This document shows, piece by piece, positions 5,461-9,387 of a DNA stretch of 9,387 bases. Both the position numbers and the translations under genes were made by a program. Below the pieces are notes generated by a model that was given only the letters and a program-made list of their open reading frames with translations, was not told where the DNA came from and did not search any database. The stretch's first letter is position 1; each line of letters begins with the position of its first letter. Source of the DNA: CAZLXG01 sp964563585 (lineage in GTDB: Bacteria; Bacteroidota; Bacteroidia; Flavobacteriales; Flavobacteriaceae). Location of the stretch: the NCBI GenBank assembly GCA_964563585.1, contig CAZLXG010000073.1, forward strand, positions 1 through 9,387, in the 5' to 3' direction.

Positions 5461-7176
5461 TTAAAGCTCAAAATCGGCACCTTTCCAACTTTCTTTAAAA
5501 AGCGTATCGTAATATGCTGTTTTTTCTTTATCATTTAAAGCTTCATATGCTGTTTTTATGCCATGATAAGCCCAACCATTTTTAGGAAAATGTTTTAAAT
5601 CTTCAAGATACATTTCAATAGCAACTTGTTGTTGTTCATTTAAAATATAAATCCGCCCTAAATGATGACGAACCGAGAAAAACCAATCTGGTGGCTCATT
5701 ATAATTTAAAGCATCTTCTAAGGCTACAGCTTCTCTTAAAAGCATGATACTTTCTTTATAATTATGGTTAGATTCTGAAGCGAGTATTTCTGCTTTTAAA
5801 ACTTTTTCTGCTATTTTCACTAATGTGTAAACCGTATTAATACCCCAAATGGTAACCTCTTCTATGCTTTCATCTTTAGCTAAAACTGAAAGTTCAGATA
5901 ATTCGGCTTTAGCCATATCTAAATTACCTTTTCCTAAATGTGCCATGCCTTCGGCATAATGCCTAACGGCTTTGATATATTTTAAATCGTAGGTTTCTAA
6001 TTTCATATTTAAAATCTCATCCCATTTTTTAAACTTTACAGCTATATAATAAGGAATGGTGTAAAAATGTTGTAGTGTTCCCCAACCTGGTTGTTTCATA
6101 ATATCTGGATGCACATGGTTGGAAACTTTATTTGCCCCAATCATTGCCCAATGACTATTGCCTTCTAAAGTTGCAGTCGCTGCCATAAAATGATAATTAT
6201 GTGGATAATAACCCAGAGGATAAGCACCTTGTGCATGACAAGCAGTAACGTATGTACTATCTGCTTTTACAGCAGCAATATTTGCTAATGTGCCTTTATG
6301 ATATTCGCCAGTTCTAATATAGGTATGCGATGGCATGTGTAATAAATGACCAGAGCCAGAAACTAAACCGTCATCAAAAGCTTTTGCAGATGCGTTTGAG
6401 CGTTCAGGTGTGCTAGAAGCTTCAACAGCATGAATATAAAAATGATGAGCACCAGGATGCTTCGGATTTTTTTTTATCAATGTTTCTAAAAGCGTAGTTA
6501 TTTCTGGAGTCCATTCTTTTGGATTGCCATCTTTATCGTATAAATCCCAAGGATGTAAATTCATTATAGATTCCACATAAAGCGTACTTATTTCAGAGTC
6601 ATTAGGATATTGTTTATATAATGCTTTTAGAGCTTTAGAATAATTAATATCTAATTGACTTCTATCTTCTGGTGGTTCTGGCGCATAACGTGTAGCCATA
6701 ACTTCAATAAACTGTTGTTCTTTTTTTGTAGCATTAACAGATAGTTTTTTTGCAGTTTGAATAGCTTCATAAGCACGTTGATAATTATCATCTTCCATTC
6801 CTGCATTATAATTGGGACCTAAAACATACGCAAACCCCCAAAAAGCCATTGCACAATTTGGGTCTAGTTTTGTGGCGTAATAAAATGAACGTGCAGCTTC
6901 AGCATGATTAAAGGCATATGCTAAGACTAATCCTTGATTAAAATAGCGTTGTACTAATGGGTTGCTTGTCGTTATTTTATAATCTACAGCTTCATAGCCA
7001 TCAAGTAAAGGCGCTACTTTATCTTTTTTGTACCATTCTGCATCTGTAATTTGAGGAGCACACTTGTATTTAGGTTCTGGTGGCGATTGTGTAATTAAAT
7101 TATTGGATTGATTATTTATTTTTTTACAAGAAAAAAACAAAAATAAAGTCAATAAAATTAGAGTTAACTTTTTCAT
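5461..7176 (-). CDS. TPR-containing lipoprotein of unknown function
   Basis: A 571-residue protein with a lipoprotein signal, MKKLTLILLTLFLFFSC, where C17 is the likely lipidation site (FFSC is a loose lipobox). TPR-like helices are visible near 76-120 (QGLVLAYAFNHAEAARSFYYATKLDPN), 132-146, about 408-430 and about 505-555. The middle is not plain TPR: it holds tightly spaced His/aromatic motifs, HPGAHHFYIHAVEAS (240-254), GHLLHMPSHTYIRTG (276-290) and YYPHNYHF (323-330), then PPDWFFSVRHHLG (495-507). I recognise this as a widespread uncharacterised family of about 550-600 residues. The His clusters might bind metal or form an active site, but that is a guess. It is transcribed alone towards the esterase gene. 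The ATG at 7174-7176 is fixed by the signal sequence. Confidence 0.85.
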   Translation of the reverse strand: MKKLTLILLTLFLFFSCKKINNQSNNLITQSPPEPKYKCAPQITDAEWYKKDKVAPLLDGYEAVDYKITTSNPLVQRYFNQGLVLAYAFNHAEAARSFYYATKLDPNCAMAFWGFAYVLGPNYNAGMEDDNYQRAYEAIQTAKKLSVNATKKEQQFIEVMATRYAPEPPEDRSQLDINYSKALKALYKQYPNDSEISTLYVESIMNLHPWDLYDKDGNPKEWTPEITTLLETLIKKNPKHPGAHHFYIHAVEASSTPERSNASAKAFDDGLVSGSGHLLHMPSHTYIRTGEYHKGTLANIAAVKADSTYVTACHAQGAYPLGYYPHNYHFMAATATLEGNSHWAMIGANKVSNHVHPDIMKQPGWGTLQHFYTIPYYIAVKFKKWDEILNMKLETYDLKYIKAVRHYAEGMAHLGKGNLDMAKAELSELSVLAKDESIEEVTIWGINTVYTLVKIAEKVLKAEILASESNHNYKESIMLLREAVALEDALNYNEPPDWFFSVRHHLGRIYILNEQQQVAIEMYLEDLKHFPKNGWAYHGIKTAYEALNDKEKTAYYDTLFKESWKGADFEL

Positions 7177-7289
7177 TTTATAAGATTTTGGTTTTTAGCG
7201 AGTTGTGTTGCTGCAATTTACTAATTTTCTAAATTTTTTTTAATAAAAACGTCTTTATGTTTGAATTCTTTTAAATTAATTATAAAAAA

Positions 7290-7463
7290 ATGTCTGGAAT
7301 TCAACTATACGCAAAAGGAGGTAAAAAATTCATGAATGCATATAAAATAAATGGTATTCCACGTTTTATTTTACTCGACCCAAAAGGTAATATTGTTTCT
7401 GCAAAAGTATCAAGACCTTCGAGTGAAAAGCTAAAGGTTCTTTTTAATGAATTAAAAAGATAG
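7290..7463 (+). pseudogene. C-terminal remnant of a TlpA/ResA-like thioredoxin
   Basis: A 57-codon frame ends at TAG (7461-7463). It contains MSGIQLYAKGG, then FMNAYKINGIPRFILLDPKG and NIVSAKVSRPSSEKLKVL. This closely resembles the last 60 or so residues of Bacteroidota TlpA-like disulfide reductases: the cis-Pro loop (GIPRF), the LLDPxGxIV strand pair, and the RPSSxKL tail. The N-terminal half with the CxxC redox centre is missing. The frame is open only from 7275, after a TAA at 7272-7274, and no CxxC or other thioredoxin part is evident in the 110 bases upstream. It is most simply a 5'-deleted gene. A strong-looking AGGAGGT at 7316-7322 sits nine bases before an in-frame ATG at 7332, but Bacteroidota rarely use such sites, and the bases encode conserved Lys-Gly-Gly codons. 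It is unlikely to make a working reductase. Confidence 0.7.
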
Positions 7464-7479
7464 TAAAGATATATTGAAC

Positions 7480-7503
7480 ATAATCAATTTTGTTGATTGT
7501 TTT
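7480..7503 (+). terminator. Possible weak terminator after the thioredoxin remnant
   Basis: AATCAA (7482-7487) and TTGATT (7493-7498) pair around a five-base loop, with partial extension outwards and a TTTT run following (7500-7503). It begins 19 bases after the remnant's stop codon. The stem is AT-rich and weak; it may be a leftover of the original gene's end. Confidence 0.3.
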
Positions 7504-7519
7504 AGTGAAAAAAATCGCT

Positions 7520-7536
7520 TTGGTTATGTTAACCAA
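7520..7536. promoter_or_regulatory. Palindrome upstream of the PLP enzyme gene (candidate operator)
   Basis: TTGGTTA (7520-7526) and TAACCAA (7530-7536) are perfect inverted arms around TGT. The centre is 34 bases before the ATG. The palindrome lies 13 bases before TAGATTTG and therefore covers where the -33 contact would be, a typical repressor position. No T-run follows, so a terminator is unlikely. Confidence 0.4.
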
Positions 7537-7549
7537 GATGATTCTTTGT

Positions 7550-7557
7550 TAGATTTG
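7550..7557 (+). promoter_or_regulatory. Possible -7 element of the PLP enzyme gene
   Basis: TAGATTTG matches TAnnTTTG and ends five bases before the ATG at 7562. Taken literally it predicts a nearly leaderless transcript. A TTTG at 7519-7522 is 27 bases away, too far for a standard -33 box. The match may be chance in AT-rich DNA. Confidence 0.3.
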
Positions 7558-7561
7558 CAAA

Positions 7562-9049
7562 ATGAATTCAGGAACTAATAAAATATCAAAACTTGAAACT
7601 TATTTTAAACCTTATAGAGATACTATAGTAGGTATAAATCAAGAATTTGAATCTCCTTATGGAAGGAAAAAAATTATTTATGCAGATTGGACTGCAAGTG
7701 GTAGGCTATACAAAACCATTGAAGATAAATTTTTTAATGACATAGGTCCTTTTGTAGCCAATACACATACCGAAACTTCTATTACAGGATGTGTCATGAC
7801 TCAGGCTTATCATGAGGCAAGAAACATTATAAAAAAACATGTAAATGCTTCAAAAGATGATGTATTATTAACAGTAGGTACAGGAATGACAGGAGCTATA
7901 AACAAGTTTCAGCGTATATTAGGATTAAAAATTTCTGAAAACTTAAAAGAACATACTCATGTTCCAGAACAGTTACGCCCCATTGTGTTTATATCTCATA
8001 TGGAGCATCACTCTAATCAAACATCTTGGTTAGAAACCATAGCAAGGGTAGAAGTAATTCCTTGTGATAGTGATGGATTAATTTGTTTAAAGAGTTTTTC
8101 AAAACTACTTCAACAATATAAAAATCATCCAATAAAAATAGCAGCCATTACAGGTTGTTCTAACGTTACAGGTATTAGAACAGAATATCATACAATAGCA
8201 AAAATGATTCATCAAAATAATGGATTGTGTTTTGTAGATTTTGCGTGTTCCGCACCTTATGTTGATATTAACATGCATCCAGAAAATGAAGATGAATATT
8301 TAGATGCCATCACATTTTCGCCACATAAGTTTTTAGGTGGCCCAGGGGCTTCAGGTGTTTTAGTCTTTAATAAAAAATTGTATAAAAATTTAGTGCCCGA
8401 TAACCCAGGAGGCGGAACGGTTTCTTACACAAATCCATGGGGAGAGCACGATTATATTGATGATATTGAAACTAGAGAAGACGGTGGTACTCCAGGGTTT
8501 TTACAGGCTATTAAAATAGCATTAGCAGTAAAATTAAAGGAGCAAATGGGGGTAGAAAACATTTTAAATAGAGAGCATGAAATTAATACAAGGGTTTTTG
8601 AAAAACTAATGCCAATTAAGAATTTACACATTCTAGCCGAAAAACATCAAGACCGTTTAGGTGTGTTTTCTTTTTATATTGAAGATGCCCACTATAATTT
8701 AATTGTTAAGCTTTTAAATGACCGTTTTGGTGTACAAACACGAGGTGGCTGTTCTTGCGCAGGTACCTATGGGCATTATTTATTAAATGTCAATAAATCT
8801 ACTTCGAAGGCTATTGAACAAAAAATATTAGATGGTTGTTTAATGGAACGCCCAGGTTGGATTCGTATGTCTATTCATCCTACAATGACTAATGCTGAAA
8901 TAGAATATATATGTGATGCTATTAAAGATGTTTCTAAAAACTTTAAGAAATGGGGAACAGATTATAAATATGATATTATAAAAAACGAGTTTATACATAA
9001 AAGTAATAAGAATCTAGAAAAAAAAATTACACAAGATTGGTTTAATTAA
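7562..9049 (+). CDS. PLP-dependent class V aminotransferase / cysteine-desulfurase-like enzyme
   Basis: A 495-residue fold-type I PLP enzyme of the class V (SufS/NifS-related) group, with no signal peptide and so cytoplasmic. Visible landmarks, by analogy with SufS: GTGMTGAIN (107-114) for cofactor phosphate contacts; SHMEHHSN (145-152), whose His pair stacks on the PLP ring; D226 in FVDFACSAP, pairing with the pyridine nitrogen; K256 in SPHKFLGG, the Schiff-base lysine; and RGGCSCAG (394-401). In that last motif R394 and C399 match the substrate-binding Arg and the persulfide Cys of group II desulfurases (R-x-G-x-x-C). A second Cys, C397, makes a CxC. The length exceeds SufS (about 400-410), with extra sequence at both ends and an insertion near 125-140. 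No suf, isc or molybdopterin genes are nearby, so sulfur transfer is possible but unproven; lyase or epimerase activity is an alternative. Confidence 0.87.
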   Translation: MNSGTNKISKLETYFKPYRDTIVGINQEFESPYGRKKIIYADWTASGRLYKTIEDKFFNDIGPFVANTHTETSITGCVMTQAYHEARNIIKKHVNASKDDVLLTVGTGMTGAINKFQRILGLKISENLKEHTHVPEQLRPIVFISHMEHHSNQTSWLETIARVEVIPCDSDGLICLKSFSKLLQQYKNHPIKIAAITGCSNVTGIRTEYHTIAKMIHQNNGLCFVDFACSAPYVDINMHPENEDEYLDAITFSPHKFLGGPGASGVLVFNKKLYKNLVPDNPGGGTVSYTNPWGEHDYIDDIETREDGGTPGFLQAIKIALAVKLKEQMGVENILNREHEINTRVFEKLMPIKNLHILAEKHQDRLGVFSFYIEDAHYNLIVKLLNDRFGVQTRGGCSCAGTYGHYLLNVNKSTSKAIEQKILDGCLMERPGWIRMSIHPTMTNAEIEYICDAIKDVSKNFKKWGTDYKYDIIKNEFIHKSNKNLEKKITQDWFN

Positions 9050-9255
9050 AACATCAAAAATCAAATAAATAAAGAATATAAAATTCGGTGTCTATAAAAG
9101 GGAATCGAAAGCTAAGTTTTTTATAGTTGTCAATCTTAAATTTATGATTTAGCTCACTTCATTCAAATTCCAAAATCATTATTTTTTTCAATTGATGGAA
9201 ACTGTAGTGAAACAAAATGGAAAAGCAAACAAACAAAATATAATCATTAAAAAAG
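9050..9255. other. Gene-free stretch after the PLP enzyme gene
   Basis: No convincing gene is visible. Only loose structures occur: CTATAAAA (9092-9099) with TTTTATAG (9119-9126), and ATGATTT (9144-9150) with AAATCAT (9173-9179) followed by a seven-T run. The latter could be a poor terminator for the PLP enzyme transcript. A 21-codon frame (9195-9260) runs into the next hairpin and has no recognisable features. Confidence 0.5.
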
Positions 9256-9300
9256 AATAGCAATAAGCTTTGCATAAAAGATGCAAAGCTTATTGCTATT
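9256..9300. terminator. Perfect 20-bp hairpin, probable terminator
   Basis: The arms 9256-9275 and 9281-9300 are exact reverse complements (outer end AATAGCAATAAG, inner end CTTTGCAT) around the five-base loop AAAAG. On the minus strand the stem is followed by CTTTTTTAATG, a usable T-run. On the plus strand it is followed by ATTTAATAT, which is poor. It is therefore more convincing as a second terminator for the tRNA transcript, but may also stop plus-strand transcripts. Confidence 0.7.
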
Positions 9301-9317
9301 ATTTAATATATATTAAT

Positions 9318-9354
9318 CAAAAAGCCTGTAAACATTAAGTTTACAGGCTTTTTG
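9318..9354. terminator. Bidirectional intrinsic terminator next to the tRNA end
   Basis: AAAAAGCCTGTAAAC (9319-9333), loop ATTAA, and GTTTACAGGCTTTTT (9339-9353) pair perfectly, with one further C-G pair outside. T-runs occur on both strands. It begins 22 bases beyond the 3' end of the partial tRNA and is the natural end of that minus-strand transcript. Confidence 0.9.
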
Positions 9355-9375
9355 TGATATTTGTTAGTATTTCAG

Positions 9376-9387
9376 CGGAGAATGAGG
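9376..9387 (-). tRNA. Partial tRNA-Ser (3' end only)
   Basis: Read on the minus strand the last bases are CCTCATTCTCCG: the end of a T-stem (CCTC), a seven-base acceptor strand (ATTCTCC) and a discriminator G. This is the usual 3' end of bacterial tRNA-Ser. The next bases are CTG, so CCA would not be encoded. Only 12 bases lie inside the window, so identity rests on resemblance to known tRNA-Ser ends and on the terminator just downstream; the anticodon is not visible. Confidence 0.45.

Noticed and set aside
7189..7205. TTGGTTTTTAGCGAGTT as a third copy of the shared promoter element
   Set aside because: Only the first ten bases resemble the element. The GTCGCATT half is missing, and there is no TAnnTTTG at the right spacing.
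7316..7334. AGGAGGT nine bases before an ATG, like a strong ribosome binding site for a 43-residue peptide
   Set aside because: The bases encode conserved Lys-Gly-Gly of the thioredoxin fold, and Bacteroidota make little use of Shine-Dalgarno sequences.
9195..9260. 21-codon plus-strand frame starting METVVKQ
   Set aside because: It is short, Lys/Asn/Gln-rich as expected by chance in AT-rich DNA, and its end lies inside the hairpin stem.
1..9387. CRISPR arrays, insertion sequences, phage genes or rRNA
   Set aside because: No regularly spaced repeats, transposase or integrase motifs, terminal inverted repeats or rRNA-like sequence were seen.

Overview
The window is AT-rich and looks like chromosomal DNA from a member of the Bacteroidota, most likely the Flavobacteriaceae. 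The reasons are A/T-ending codons, start codons without Shine-Dalgarno sequences, promoter -7 elements of the TAnnTTTG type, a LytTR-type two-component pair, and protein families common in marine flavobacteria. This placement is inferred from style and family content, not from a marker gene.

Layout, left to right. Bases 1-90 are probably the 3' end of a plus-strand gene cut by the window edge. From 279 to 2052 on the minus strand lies a two-gene operon: a four-helix LytS/YehU-type sensor kinase and, overlapping it by 11 bases, a LytTR response regulator that has to start at TTG. A 191-base divergent region separates it from plus-strand genes: a secreted beta-lactamase-fold serine hydrolase (2244-3569), then a very short MotA/TolQ/ExbB-type channel (3690-4109) directly abutting a secreted esterase with a C-terminal TPR region (4110-5363). 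A strong bidirectional terminator (5411-5441) separates these from a convergent minus-strand TPR lipoprotein (5461-7176). Next come a 5'-truncated TlpA/ResA-like thioredoxin remnant (7290-7463), a PLP-dependent class V aminotransferase/cysteine-desulfurase-like enzyme (7562-9049), a gene-free stretch with two strong hairpins, and at the right edge what looks like the 3' end of a minus-strand tRNA-Ser.

The most interesting observation is in the non-coding DNA. The two plus-strand transcription units beside the two-component system share a 17-base element (15/17 identical). It lies exactly 26 bases before a matching TAnnTTTG -7 element and exactly the same distance from both start codons, while the 26-base spacer is not conserved. 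A third block, TATGTTTAAT, follows in both 5' leaders. Neither promoter has a good -33 box. This is what an activator-dependent pair of promoters would look like, and the neighbouring LytTR regulator is the obvious candidate activator. A working model is a small envelope-associated regulon in which the kinase/regulator pair switches on a secreted serine hydrolase and a channel-esterase operon. Everything about the regulon beyond the sequence match is inference.
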